Shown: piece after piece, positions 38,101 to 49,925 of the stretch
Layout of the letters: every line of letters starts with the position of its first letter
How positions within the stretch are numbered: the stretch's first letter is position 1
Source of the DNA: Endothia cerciana
Lineage: Eukaryota; Ascomycota; Sordariomycetes; Diaporthales; Cryphonectriaceae
DNA length: 64,000 nucleotides
Assembly: GCA_026119935.1 (NCBI GenBank)
Contig: JALRMH010000045.1
Span: 186,001 to 250,000, forward strand
Reading direction: 5' to 3'
Made by a program: the position numbers and the translations under genes
The notes under the pieces: generated by a model
Database searches by the model: none
What the model was told of the DNA's origin: nothing
What the model saw: only the letters and a program-made list of their open reading frames with translations

Positions 38101-39900
38101 CCTGCTCTGTACGTCCTGCGTGAGCGTATCCGGAAGGGTCTCCAGCTGTATGCTTCCGAGAGCAACCAGGAGTTTTTGAACTCTCAGAACTATTCAGAGC
38201 TGTTCAGCAACCAGACGCAGCTGTTCATTGACGACACCAACGTCTACCGTGTCACCATTCACAAGACATTCGAAGGCAACTTGACCACTAAGCCCATCAA
38301 TGGCGCCATCTTTATCTTCAACCCCAGAACCGGGCAACTTTTCCTGAAGATCATTCACACCAGCGTGTGGGCCGGACAGAAGCGTCTTGGACAGTTGGCA
38401 AAATGGAAGACCGCCGAAGAAGTCGCAGCTCTCATTCGGTCCTTGCCGGTGGAGGAGCAGCCCAAGCAGTTGATCGTTACCAGAAAGGGCCTGTTGGACC
38501 CTCTGGAAGTAAACCTGCTTGACTTCCCGAATATTTCCATCCGTGCTTCCGAATTGCAGCTTCCCTTCCAGGCTGCCATGAAGGTTGAGAAACTGGGCGA
38601 CATGATCCTCAGGGCTACAGAACCGCAGATGGTGCTGTTCAACCTTTATGACGAATGGCTGAAGAGCATCTCGTCGTACACGGCCTTCTCGCGATTGATC
38701 CTTATCCTTCGAGCCCTTCACGTCAACATGGACAAGACGAAGCTGATACTGCGACCTGACAAGACAGTCATCACCCAGGAACACCACATCTGGCCAACAC
38801 TGTCAGACGAAGACTGGATCAAAGTGGAGACTCAACTCCGGGATCTGATCTTGAATGACTATGGAAAGAAGAACAATGTCAACGTCTCCAGCTTGACCAG
38901 CAGCGAAGTGCGGGATATCATCCTTGGTATGGAGATTTCTGCACCATCATTGCAGAGGCAGCAGGCCGCGGAGATCGAGAAGCAGCAGCAGGAGCAGCAG
39001 CAGCTCACTGCCGTGACCACTAAGACGCAGAATGTTCACGGAGAGGAGATCATTGTCACCACCACCTCGCAATTCGAGCAGCAGACGTTTGCGTCCAAGA
39101 CGGAATGGCGCACACGAGCCATTGCAAGCTCCAATCTGCGCACCCGCTCGAACAACATCTACGTCTCTCCGGTTGACAATGACCTGGATGATATCACTTA
39201 TGTCATGCCGAACAACATCCTGAAGCGGTTCATCACCATTGCGGACCTTCGTGTGCAGGTGGCTGGTTACCTCTACGGAGCGTCACCGCCCGACAATGAC
39301 CAGGTCAAGGAAATCAAGTGCATTGTCTTGGTTCCTCAGATCGGTGGGCTCCGGAACGTCCAGCTGCCTCAACAGCTTCCTCAGCATGAGATGCTGAAGG
39401 GCATGGAGCCTCTCGGTCTGATCCACACAATGTCTGGCAACGAGCTCCCGTACATGTCCGCGGCAGATGTCACCGAGCATGCCAAGCTCCTCGACGCACA
39501 CCCTGAGTGGGCGAGAGACAAGACGCTCACGGTCGCGGTTTCTTTCACACCAGGCAGTGTCTCCTTGTCTGCTTGGGCTCTGACACCCCAAGGCTACAAG
39601 TGGGGGGTCGACAACAAGGACCTACAGAGTGACCAGCCTCAAGGTTTCACGACTACTATGGGTGAGAAGCGCAAGCTGTTACTAAGCCCTCGGTACAGAG
39701 GATTCTTCCTGGTGCCGGAGACCGGACAGTGGAATTACAGCTTCATGGGGTCCGCCTTCTCCGGTCTGGAGAAGAAGCCCGTCCGCGTAAAGCTCGACAC
39801 GCCTCAGCCGTTCTATAACGATGCACACCGACCCATCCACTTCCAGAGCTTCGCGGAGCTCGAGGACATCTGGGTGGACAGGAGTGACAACTTTGCATAG
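32142..39900 (+). CDS. PRP8: Pre-mRNA-splicing factor Prp8
   Basis: Six exons, 32142-36653, 36708-36824, 36893-36908, 37304-37403, 37459-37597 and 37660-39900, give 2,374 residues, right for Prp8. The N-terminus is proline-rich (residues 1-45). Then follow the PRO8NT and PROCN regions, a reverse-transcriptase-like core, the linker, an endonuclease-like domain, an RNase H-like domain and a C-terminal Jab1/MPN domain (from about 2140, VAGYLYGASPPDND). The last residues, HRPIHFQSFAELED and on, match the conserved tail that contacts Brr2. Prp8 is the central U5 snRNP protein holding the spliceosome active site. All five introns (54, 68, 395, 55 and 62 nt) lie within about 1 kb. Exon 3 is a 16-nt micro-exon that joins the conserved [20 protein letters not shown]. 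The first intron has two in-frame acceptors 6 nt apart. Confidence 0.97.
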
Positions 39901-40270
39901 TCGGCTGGTCACCATGAAAGGGATGCAGGGGATCGACCTCGTCAGCGGATTTACGGTTCGGGGAAATGAGAAAAGATGGTAGAGGTGCGGCGAGGAAGAA
40001 AAGGAATAGGATGATGCGCGTTTGATCAACTACGTATCCTTCAGCCTATGTGATCGGCTCGGCTTAGGTTGCTCCAATTGGTGGCCGAGGTGATATTACA
40101 AGCGAATGAGAGCACACGAGATGGAGGAGGACGGACCAGAATTGCTCTGTAATACACACGTTGACTTAAGGCATGCGGGCGGGAGGGTTGCTGGTGATGA
40201 TGGTGAAACGGCGTTCTCTGGGCATTGCGATACTGCGATATTTGCTATCTTCAAAAATCGAGACTGTACG

Positions 40271-40292
40271 ATATATATATATATATATATAT
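40271..40292. repeat. AT dinucleotide microsatellite (11 units)
   Basis: Perfect AT array about 370 bases after the PRP8 stop. Confidence 0.9.
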
Positions 40293-41659
40293 ACATCATA
40301 ACGGTCTCCATCCCGTGCGGGCTTTCAGGAAGTCTGAGGATCATCTACAGAGTCCGGTGCTCGTCGTACCTCCTAAAGCGGAAGCTTGAGGTCATCATCG
40401 CCTACGCCGCAGACGGACACGCACACACATACACAGCCTTCAGCCCCCGTGTGGCTAGACCCGGCCCCCGTGACACGCTGGCCGAGTTCCGGCCTCCTGC
40501 ACACAATAACCTAGCGAGATGCAATGCACAATGCACTGCATTCGGTACTGTACGTGCGGCGGCCCTTCCTCTGGTACCTGCATTGGCGCAGGTAGGACTT
40601 GCACGACGAGGGACGCCCGGGTGCTTCCGTGTGTGCTTGGCCGGCGGAACAGGTCGCGCCAGCCCCCCCCCCCCCAAGCAACGTAAGGACTGCCCCTCCC
40701 GCGTCTTCCCCCTTCTTCTTGTTCTTCTTCTTGTTCTTGTTCTTGTTCCCCCTTTCAGGCCGCGGGCCTTGCTGTCTGGAATCGCATCATCCCCGGGAGA
40801 TGAAGGGCCCCGGGCGCTATCGATTGTGAGTAGTCACAGCTGAGGCCTGACCTCCGAGGGTGGTGGGGGCAATTGTGACGTGTGTCCGTAGGCCCGGAGC
40901 CCGGCATGTATTGTATCGTATGTATATATGTATATACATACGTACGTACTCGGGCGGGACGGCGGGCGCAGAGTTGAGCCAGAAAGAAGGAAAAGAGGGG
41001 GGGGGGAGGCAGGCCGGTTGCTTATGTGGAAATTTATCTATTTTTTGGCGTCTTTTTTCCTTTTGTTGCCTTTCCCCATTCGTGTGTCGAGCCCGTGAAA
41101 TTGGGTGTGTACACGTCTTCTTCTCTATAGCCAGCTGGCCTTTGCGAGATTGCTGATATTCATGCATCAATGCTCAGGGTATTACTACCGCAAGGCTGGT
41201 GATTCCCTTCTTCTTTAGCGCCCCTCGCTTCGCGGCGCTAGCGGAAGTGACAGGCGCCGGCCTGGGCCCAGGGGGAGATCTGAGCTTGTGGGTTGGGCGG
41301 GGGGGATGGAGCCCTCGTGATTCTACAGTATTACCGCTATAGTACTACCTATTAGTACCAAGTAGCGTATGACCTCATCTGGCTAGGCGTATTTCCGGAT
41401 CCCCTGGTCGAGTACGTACAGTACAGGTCGGACGACCGGGACCGGTCTCTCACCGGGGCAAGGCCTCGCATTGACGGACGGTGGGAGGGCTGTAAGCTAG
41501 TCCGGCTGTCGATTGGGTGTTTTGGAAGAGAAAAGAAAGGGGGGAGGAGGGGGGAACCAAGGGCGATCCTAGGTGGGACGATCATCGTTGTCCGGTCGCA
41601 AGTGGAGATGGGCGTTTGGACGACGAGGTCCGAAGCAGCCGGCCCGGGTCTTACATGGA

Positions 41660-41727
41660 GGGTAAGGTAAGGTGAAGGCCAGGTCAGGCAAGGTAAGCCA
41701 AGGCGAGGCACGGCAAGGTAAAGGGTA
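41660..41727. repeat. Degenerate GGTAA/GGCAA-type short repeats
   Basis: About ten related pentamers (AAGGT, AAGGC, AGGCA variants) are strung together with small changes. It may be an old microsatellite or a cluster of binding sites. Confidence 0.6.
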
Positions 41728-42033
41728 AGTATACTGACGGACTATAGAACGGGGCGGGTACCTGGATCTAGTCCCAACGGCTGCGAGGCTGACCCGAATT
41801 GGGGTCAAATACGAACCACATGTGTAGGGCGTCTGCGCAGGGCTGGAGACTACTGCCACAGGCCAGTCAGCTTAATGCAAGGGCAGCCGATAGTACGCCC
41901 GGATTGTCGGGAGGGGACTGCAGTACAGAGTAACGAACCCCGTGGCCTGCCCTTTTTTTCTTTCTTCCAAAGTAAAATGACATCCAACCAGTCGGTACCG
42001 TGTAGGGCACCACGCTCACGGGTCAGCCCTGGG

Positions 42034-42036
<3 letters not shown>

Positions 42037-42095
<59 letters not shown>

Positions 42096-42113
42096 CTCTC
42101 TCTCTCTCTCTCT
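42037..42113. repeat. Long CT dinucleotide microsatellite
   Basis: About 38 CT units over 77 bases, with two TTT interruptions near 42090. It is the longest dinucleotide array in the window. Confidence 0.95.
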
Positions 42114-45100
42114 CCCCATCACCTTCCTGATGGGGGGGCCGGGGGGGACCTCATCTTGCTTACATCTTGCATAGATCTTGTCTGATTATATGGGCTGCAC
42201 GTAATTTTATCCCGTGGGATAGGTAATTTGTTCCACCCCGGGTGGGAGGCCGCCCGGGCTGCGTACTACTGTGTAGCAAAGCGTGGGACAGGCCCGCCAA
42301 GTGCCGTCTGCTTTTCCCTCCCCCCTCCCTCCCTCGCTCGCCCCCTCCACGGCGGGCGCTTGAACCTGGCGGAGATGTGATGTCTCGGCCAGGTGCCCAA
42401 AGAAGTCCAGCATGGTCAGTACGGGGCGGGGCTCCTCGTCCCCTCCGTGTAATAATATCTCCGAATCCGAGGACTCGGGTTCGAGAGGACGTCGGGACCC
42501 TTGCCCGGTGGTGCGGTGGCATCCCGCAGGCGGCAGCTGGGGGGTCCCCATGTTTGGCAATGCAGGGCGGTCTATCGACTCACGTAGGGGGATCCTAATT
42601 AAAGCACAATCTTGGGGGTCCTCCTCAGGGTCCTTTTCTGGAAAAATGCATGGAAAGTCTGTCAAGACGTTCCAGAAGGGTGTCCTGAAGGCGGTAAGCC
42701 CTTTCTCAGTCGTCTCATCCCGTGTCTATCCCATGGTCGTGGGCCCCTGGGCCGGAACGTCAAGCCCTCGAGGGCGATATCGAACCCGTCCAGGAAATAC
42801 TAAGGTGGTGCAGATAGAAAAGAGCCCGTACGCCTTTCTCAGAGCGGTAACGGGTACTAGATCTGTAAATACTAATAAGGACTCCCCTCCCAGGTAGGAA
42901 CGCTTGCACGAAATGTCGAGGAGTTCCCATCCCCAGGGAATGTCCGCTCAGAATTAGAGTTTGCAAGGTTGTGGACCATGAGCCAAAGTCAAACAGGAAC
43001 GCAGAGGACCAGGAAACGTGGGGCCACGTTGTAGGGCGGGGCCGGGAACGCTGACACCCGCCGTTGTGGCCTTCTGTCTCTCTTCGTCCCCAGGGCTGAG
43101 ACTAAGCAAAGAAGGGTCGTGGTTCTGGGGACCCAACCTCACATGATAACCCGCCAGTTCGTGGATGGGGCCGACGATAGTCGGAGTGGCTCCTGTCAAA
43201 ACTCTAACTGACAGTAGCCTGTCGCGCTCTGGTATCGCAGCTGTGGGACGAGAGTTTAGGGCCTCCTCTATCAGTCAATAGCAGCACAGCGTCCGGCGGG
43301 ACCGCTTGTGATTCTCCTCTCAGCCCAGGCACTCAGGCATGGGCGGAGGGGAGGGGGGGTTTCTAGAGAAGTGGCATCATGGCAGGGGCCCTCCCTCAAA
43401 AACAAGGCTGACCAGGGGGAGACCACCACTCGAGGGTTTTGGCCTCCCTGCGTTTGATGTCCCCGGATCCATGCTTCAGAACCGGACCGGCTCGGCAAGT
43501 CTGCTGGTGGAACTCCAGAGGAAGCAGCTGCGGGCAAGGTCCGGCGCAGGATGCCACCGTATTTTTGTATTTGAAAGCAAAGGGGAAATGGAAGACCCGG
43601 CGCCATCACCACGACGAGGTGCAGAAGTGGGCCAGGTCCGACGGTGTACCCAAGTGATACTATATAAGGATGGGTTTGGTGGTGGTTGGGGGGGGGGGCT
43701 GAGTCTATCCTATGACGCGGTATGTACGTACATGGTATGTGCTCTCCATACGGCGAGGAGTCCGTGCCCTGGTCGAACGACACGTGTGGGTTTCCCTGGA
43801 GAATCATAGAGAGTTTATTTTGGGAGCCGGACAGGGCTGGCACCCTGGACCCCCATGTCTGCCCATGATGATCGAATCCACACCTTCACACAAACACACG
43901 CCACTGTCGAATCCACCAACGGGCATGCCTATATTACATCTTCCTGCGAGGCATCGAGCCGTCATTTTCTTTTTCAGTGTCGAGACGAGGCACGGGCAAG
44001 TCCGTCATATTATGCTATGCCCGCGGCGTCGGTCGACTGGTCGAGTCCTCGTAAGCGGGCGCACGTCACCCCAAACATCGTCAGGAATGTGCCAGGTTCA
44101 ACTTAGGCTTATCACACCCACAGCGGGTCCTCCCCCGGAGGCGCCTAACGCATCCTCTGGCGAATATGAGCCCACGAGACGTCAGCCCGGGCAGCCAGGC
44201 GGGCAGGGAGGATGGGATGAGACCTACAGACGAGGCATGCAGGTCCGGTCAATAGAGCGTCGGGACTCATCGCCAGATCCAGGCGGGTGGGGCGACGATC
44301 GCTCATGCAGGTCCCTGCTTGCACTGCGTATACGACGATGCCATCGCCAAGCACGCTGCCGCGTTGCATCATGGAGGGTCGTCGTACATGTGTTCCCCCC
44401 CCCCCCCGTATACACGACTCGAGTTGAGGTGCACAAGCCCGTCGACTGGCTTGCGACGCTTTCGTATACGCCTCGTACAGCGGCAGCATTCACGGTAACG
44501 CAGCAGCCGATTGGATCAGGGCGGTCGGCACGCAACCGCATTGGCAACCGGGGCGATCTTGTTTCTTGATGCGTCAGTAGATCCACACGGGGAGAAATGT
44601 TCTCGTGACGAAGCAACTCGGGCCCGTGTTGGCCTTTCCGGACAGCTGTGCGCTGGCAGCCCGGAACAGCTGGCACCAAAGTCCCAGAGGACGTGGCGGA
44701 AAGCTTTCGCATCGGGCAGACATAAAGCAATGGTGCACTTCGTGCCGGCCCTCCTCGTCAACATCGACGCCAGCAATCTGTGAAAGGTGCTACTACCGTC
44801 AGGCATCCGGGGTTTGGCCCCTCGTCATCACGACAAGACCCTTAACTCCTCCTGTCATCCCCCCAGGCGATGTCGTCCCTGCAATATCTCGACGCGGGGG
44901 GGTCAGGAAGCATTCCCCTGCTCCGGGATCGAAGGGCCCATTCGCGGGCCTACCACTATCCACCGACAGTCGGGGGTACGAAGATTCCCCCCCCCCCCAT
45001 GCCCTCAGCTCAGCTTACGCGCGTAAGAAGGCTAATAATCATGGTCCCAGCAGGCCGGTACGGGCTTGGAGGATGCAAAGGGACTTCGACTGATCGCCCA

Positions 45101-46264
45101 GGCGCCGGCTCTCGGTAGAGCGCACTAGAAGCCCCTTCGACGCCTTCTAGAAGGACGATAGCTTCGTCAGCTAGGCCCGTTTAGGGGTCGCATGATCGGG
45201 CTTTGATTGCCTTGTCCCATAAATCGCCTTGCATTTTATGCGCAGCCCCGGGACGGGCTGCCCCAGGCGAGCCGTCACAAGCATCACCAGCAATGATCAT
45301 AGCCTGCGCCACGCTCATCATTGGCCGCGACAGCCAGGTACACATCTCACGGCTTTAAGATACACATCTCGGCGGCAGGGTGTGGAGGTGTGAGCGCATC
45401 CCGCCCTGTGCGACCCAACACGGCCGGCACATGAGCAGGAAAGCCCCCTTGAAGGATTGAGTTGCCCGCTGCGGACCCCAGAGGCATTGAATCGCGCAAT
45501 CTTGGGAAGGCCGACACTGCAGGGGTGACCTGTCCCTGCATCTCTCCGGCGCGACCACAGGATCCTCCCGCGACTCGCCCAGCCGAATACTGGTGGTTGT
45601 CGTTGCTCCAAAGACGCGCGCCAGCTGCCGGGGCGGGCGAGGGAAGATGATGGACATCCGCGCCACTCTCAGGGAATATCTGCTTTTGGGACAATCTCCT
45701 GTCGGTTCCGGAGTGCCCTGCTGTGTGATAGCCCGTCGAGCATCACCGCCATGACCATCATCCAGGGGGGGGGTAGTAGGCATGGACATGCATGCCATCC
45801 CAACTAGGGCCATGGAAACAACGCTCAGATTTGCGGGAACAACCTAGCCTTGCCAGATTTCGCGCCATCGGTTGACACCATCCAGCCAGCCGCATCCTGA
45901 AGCTCCGGTCGCAGAATGGCCCCATCCACGCCCTCGCCCTCCTACACCTTTACTGTGCTGGGTCTTTTCAGCCCGCGCATCTGGCATTGCGCCCCCTTTC
46001 TTGCCCTCTCAGGACTCGGTCCATCCGACCGTGAATTGAACCTCCTTTTGAAATTGCGTCCAAGTGGGTTGCGACCGCTTCTTCGGGCTTGTTTCTCGGT
46101 ATGGAAGCTGCTATGCGCCGTCTGCGTGGGACGCATGTCGGTCGACTTATTGACAGATCCCCACAGAAACGACATGAGGCCGTCAACAGACCAGGAAGGG
46201 TTGCGCGCGTTTAATGGCGTCGGGGCCACACTTCGACTCTGGCCTTGTTCCCTGGCATGGTTAC

Positions 46265-46302
46265 TTTTTTTTTTTTTTTTTCCTCTCTTCCCCCCCCCCC
46301 CC
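46265..46302. repeat. Poly-T tract then poly-C tract
   Basis: A T17 run (46265-46281) is followed after about eight bases by a C13 run (46290-46302). Confidence 0.9.
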
Positions 46303-47949
46303 TCTTACTGTGCTTTGGCAATCTGGGTTACTAATTCTATGGATGCTGCTACGATGTACCCTGCGGTGCACGTCGCCCTATGGCGTCGAGGACCGCACTC
46401 CTCCCTCGTCTGTGATATAGGCCCCCTGGCCAGATATACCCCCTCCCCTCGCAGAGCGGCGGGAGCTCTGACTCTGGTCGCCTCTGCCTTGTTTCCATCG
46501 AGGAACCCCGCCTCGCCTCTTGGGCACCTGGCGCAGGTCAGGCAAAGTACCGCGACCACTCGGTTGTACCCTCGAGTACCTCCCGTCCGCTACCCACTTC
46601 CTCGCCCTTGTCACCTCGCGATCCCTCCGTGCTCTCTCACGCCCAGCGGCGGCGGCCAGCGAGGCACCCTTGCCCTCACCATCCCCTCTGTCTGGCCTGG
46701 TGCCGTTTTTCACGCAACCGCAAGAGACACCCCAAGCAGGGCTTGCCGTTGTCTGGGGCCATATCCCGGAGCTGGATCCTCAGGCCTGTCATGCTGCCTT
46801 GTATCCTCCTCGCCCAGCATGGTCCTGGCCGTTTCAGCTCCTCTCTGCTGCCGGCTTTTGAGGACTCGGCACGCTCATAATCCTGCCTGCCTACACCCGT
46901 TGTATCCTACTCCTTACGGTACCCTCTCATTGTGGTTAGGAGGTCTGCTGGTCATCCCGAAAGCTTTGGATGAGCCGGGTCCCCCCTGCCCATCAATCTG
47001 GAGCTCGTCGACAGGGTGCCACACTGACCCAGTGCGTCACTCGCCTCAAGCCGGGGTCTCGTGTCTATGTCTAGTGACTCGGCCATGGCATAAGATCCCC
47101 AAATTATGCTACCGTTTCTGCTGGGCCAGAGGTAACTCAAGTCTCCGCACTGGTTCAGGAACAGTACTGCGTACCTGCCTTGTGGCAGATCGCATGGGAG
47201 CTTCCCTGTTGGCATGCAGAGAGCCATAAGAAGGTACCTCCCCTCGGCATCCACATCCTGCTAGACTTTTTTATCTTCCACACGACACCGGACCTCAGAC
47301 GGCAGAACGGCACAGTCCCTACGAAGACCACCTAGCCTCACAGTGTTCCACGGCCTTGCCAGTCAGTCCATCCAGAACCGAGGATAACAACACTGCGCCG
47401 AGAAGTCCTGGACAGCGTGATTGGGAGATGTTGGCATAGAGGGTGTGTGGGCTGTTGAGGAAGGGACCGCGAGCCTTTGTCATCACCGCCGAGTATCACT
47501 TGCGCTCGACTCCAATCAGAGTGAGGAGCCAACCATAACCCATCGACTGCCGATATATACCCAACGAAACTGCCGGCGACATCCGCCATCAGCACTCCGC
47601 CGACACATGTACTCGGTTGCTGTATTGCCAGCAACGGTGCAAATCCAGCATAGCCCGCGCAGACTTCCGCCCATACTGACGCGAGACCTGCGCGCGCGAA
47701 ACCAGAGCATCTTTTCCCACGGCCACCAGGCAGCCCTACGGGGCTCCAAACAGTCAAATTCTTTCCATACAGATTCCGGCTCCCAGCCAGAGCGGTTCGC
47801 TCTGGCGGAACCCATGCTCCGTAGACACGCTGGCGGGCAACTACCGACTAGGAGCGGACTACAATGTCGACTATTCACCACAGGACTCGCATCCGGCCGA
47901 TCAGAGCCAGCAGCCTCACGGATACGGGTCGCACCACCACAGAGCCTCG

Positions 47950-48859
47950 ATGCACCACACGGGGTCGTCCATTCTTCATGAGAGCCCGACGGAGTCCCAC
48001 TACTCGGCCATGCAGCAGCACCACCATCCGTCGGCGCATCGAGCAGTGCCGGTACTGATGGACCCCGGGCAGATGAGCGGACACCCCGGTCATCGGTTGT
48101 CCCATCCTGGGCCTTCGCACTTCGGTGGGCCGGGGCCGTCTCCCCATTCCGTGGTGGCTCCTCTGTATCCGTCCATGGCGCCGCATCCAAGTCCTGGAGT
48201 GAAGCGGCCGAGACCTGACGATCTCGACTTGTCGGTACATGGCATGCCGGACCTCGATCAGTCAGACATCGATTCGATGCAGCAGACCCCCCTTAGTGCC
48301 GCGTACGCCCAGGCTGCAGCCAGCGCCCATCCTACGCATCACCATCATCGCCTACCGGACACCGGGCCGCCCTCGAAGATGATGCGACGAGACGATGGGG
48401 CTGGTGGAGGCGCGCCGAGTGTAGTTGGGCAGGAGGGGATGCCGGCACCAGCACCGAGGCCGCGGGGGCCAAAGCTCAAGTTCACGCCCGAGGACGATCA
48501 GTTGCTGATAGACCTGAAGGAGAACAAAAGTCTCACGTGGAAGCAGATTGCGGACTTCTTTCCTGGTCGGTCGAGCGGGACACTCCAGGTTCGGTACTGT
48601 ACAAAACTCAAGGCGAAGACCACGCAGTGGACGGACGAGACGGTGAGTTTCGGATCCCCTCTGTCCGGACAGGCGAGGCTGTGCAGGGCCGGCAGTACTG
48701 ATGCTCTAATCTCAGGACCAAAAATTGCACGCAGCTCTTCAAGACTACGAGAATGAGAAGTGGCGCATCGTGGCGAACAAGGTCGGAACCGGCTTCACCC
48801 CCGCTGCGTGCCGAGAAAGAGCTGCGCAGCTGGTGGGAGGTGTGGGCGAGAGCTTATAG
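47950..48859 (+). CDS. Myb/SANT-like DNA-binding regulator (5' end unresolved)
   Basis: Two exons are seen, 47950-48642 and 48716-48859 (73-nt intron), giving 278 residues to the first stop. The first half is His/Pro/Gln/Ser-rich and disordered. Then comes a tandem Myb/SANT-like region: KFTPEDDQLLIDLKENKS, LTWKQIADFFPGRSSGTLQV and RYCTKLKAK (repeat 1), then TQWTDETDQKLHAALQDYE and NEKWRIVANKVGTGFTPAAC (repeat 2), with the periodic tryptophans expected of Myb. A nuclear transcription factor is inferred. The frame is open back to 47680 without an ATG and looks coding there, so an upstream exon is likely and 47950 is only the first in-frame ATG. The TAG at 48857 is followed by CAATCA and by 47 more open codons, which may extend the protein. 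Gene-poor stretches of 7-8 kb flank it on both sides. Confidence 0.75.
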
Positions 48860-49003
48860 CAATCAGCGTCCTCTCCAGGAGTATCAGCTCCCGGAGAGGA
48901 CACCAACGTCTACTCGCAGCCCCACGCTGCCGAACCCTCAAGCGCTGTCTATCAACAAACTGGCGAGCCCTCGAATACCGTCTACGGCCAACAGCTTCAA
49001 TAA
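48857..49003 (+). other. In-frame, coding-like extension after the Myb-like stop codon
   Basis: In the frame of the Myb-like exon 2, TAG (48857-48859) is followed by 47 sense codons (48860-49000) and then TAA (49001-49003). The extension is rich in Ser, Pro, Gln, Glu and Tyr (for example EDTNVYSQPHAAEPSSAV, then YQQTGEPSNTVYGQQLQ), just as the rest of the protein's disordered parts are. TAG-CAA-TCA fits the known leaky context UAG-CARYYA. Rival explanations are a C-to-T nonsense change in a CAG codon, or a 39-nt GT-AG intron (48840-48878) that would remove the stop and keep the frame but is shorter than normal fungal introns. Confidence 0.5.
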
Positions 49004-49865
49004 AGGGATTCTGGCTATGTGACACGCCACGACGAGCGTCTGGCAATCAGATGCGCCAAGTTCTCAGTGTATAGCCTCGCCAACGAATCCTCGAGTGTTG
49101 CTTTGTCTTTCGGCAAGTGAGATGACCAAGTGCTTCGATGTAGTCACCCGGACAACATCTCAGGCCTATGGTCCGCAGCCCCACTTCATCGCCCCCGCGG
49201 ACGACGCATACAATTTCTATCTGAGCGGGGGATAGTGGCCTGAAAATGGTCGCCGTTGGGTCAGGATTTGCGGAATCGAAAACATCACAAGGTCATCTCG
49301 TCTTTTTTGAAAAGTCGCCAGCTGCCGAGGAAGAGCAAGACCAGGCGGTATGTAATGCTTTAGATACCCAAACCCGCCTGGTCACCTGCCCTATCCTCCT
49401 TGTTACATCCTCCTGGATCTCCGGGGGGGTTTTTTTTTTGGTAGTTTTTTTGTCACGATCTACTCCCCTTTCTTTTCTTTCTTCTTCCCCCTGGCTTCTT
49501 TTACATCACATCTATAGATTGGCAGTAGCGTTCTGTCAGGGGGAACATCGTACATGGTTTTAGGAGGTGCTCAGATTGGTCATATGATTCACGGCATGGT
49601 CTCACGATAAATATTGATACACACCCTGCTTTTGCTTTCTCGAGCCCCTCGTGGTACAACTCCTCCAGCGATTTTCGATAGTACGAAACGACTCGTCGCC
49701 GAGTCTTGGGCCTGGCGCCAGGTTGGACTGGACAACCATCTTCCTCCCCATTCGGCACCAGTATTAATGTCTGCAATGGCCTGGGAAAAGAAAGACGCAT
49801 CGACGGATTGGGACACTCACGGTGGGAGTAGGGATAGTTTGGGCCGGGGGAGAAATTCAGCTGTC

Positions 49866-49873
49866 TTTTTTTT

Positions 49874-49904
<31 letters not shown>

Positions 49905-49925
49905 CTTCTTCTTCTTCTTCTTCTT
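49866..49925. repeat. Poly-T tract followed by CTT array
   Basis: A T-rich tract with a run of about 30 T passes into about eight CTT units. Confidence 0.9.

Larger units (their letters stand above)
39901..47949. other. 8-kb gene-poor region upstream of the Myb-like gene
   Basis: No gene is supported here. Open frames of up to 437 codons exist (45916-47229), but they run through homopolymers and show no family motif. The region holds an AT array (40271-40292), a long CT array (42037-42113), a degenerate AGGTA-type repeat (about 41660-41727) and poly-C or poly-G tracts at 40663, 40997, 43687, 44395, 44987, 45765 and 46290. It likely includes the PRP8 3' end and the long regulatory upstream and leader of the Myb-like gene. 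Confidence 0.5.

Noticed and set aside
42037..42113. CT array as a coding repeat (Ser-Leu or Arg-Glu polymer)
   Set aside because: It is a simple microsatellite; the open frames through it exist only because CT repeats lack stop codons.
42207..42897. Overlapping 150-160-codon frames on both strands
   Set aside because: Neither strand shows a domain, and the two contradict each other.
43712..44569. 285-codon plus-strand open frame
   Set aside because: No motif, passes through a C13 run, and competing frames of 110-170 codons overlap it on the minus strand.
45916..47229. 437-codon open frame upstream of the Myb-like gene
   Set aside because: It runs through a T17 and a C13 tract, has no recognisable domain, is rich in Pro, Ser and Arg as GC-rich non-coding DNA tends to be, and is matched by open frames on the other strand.
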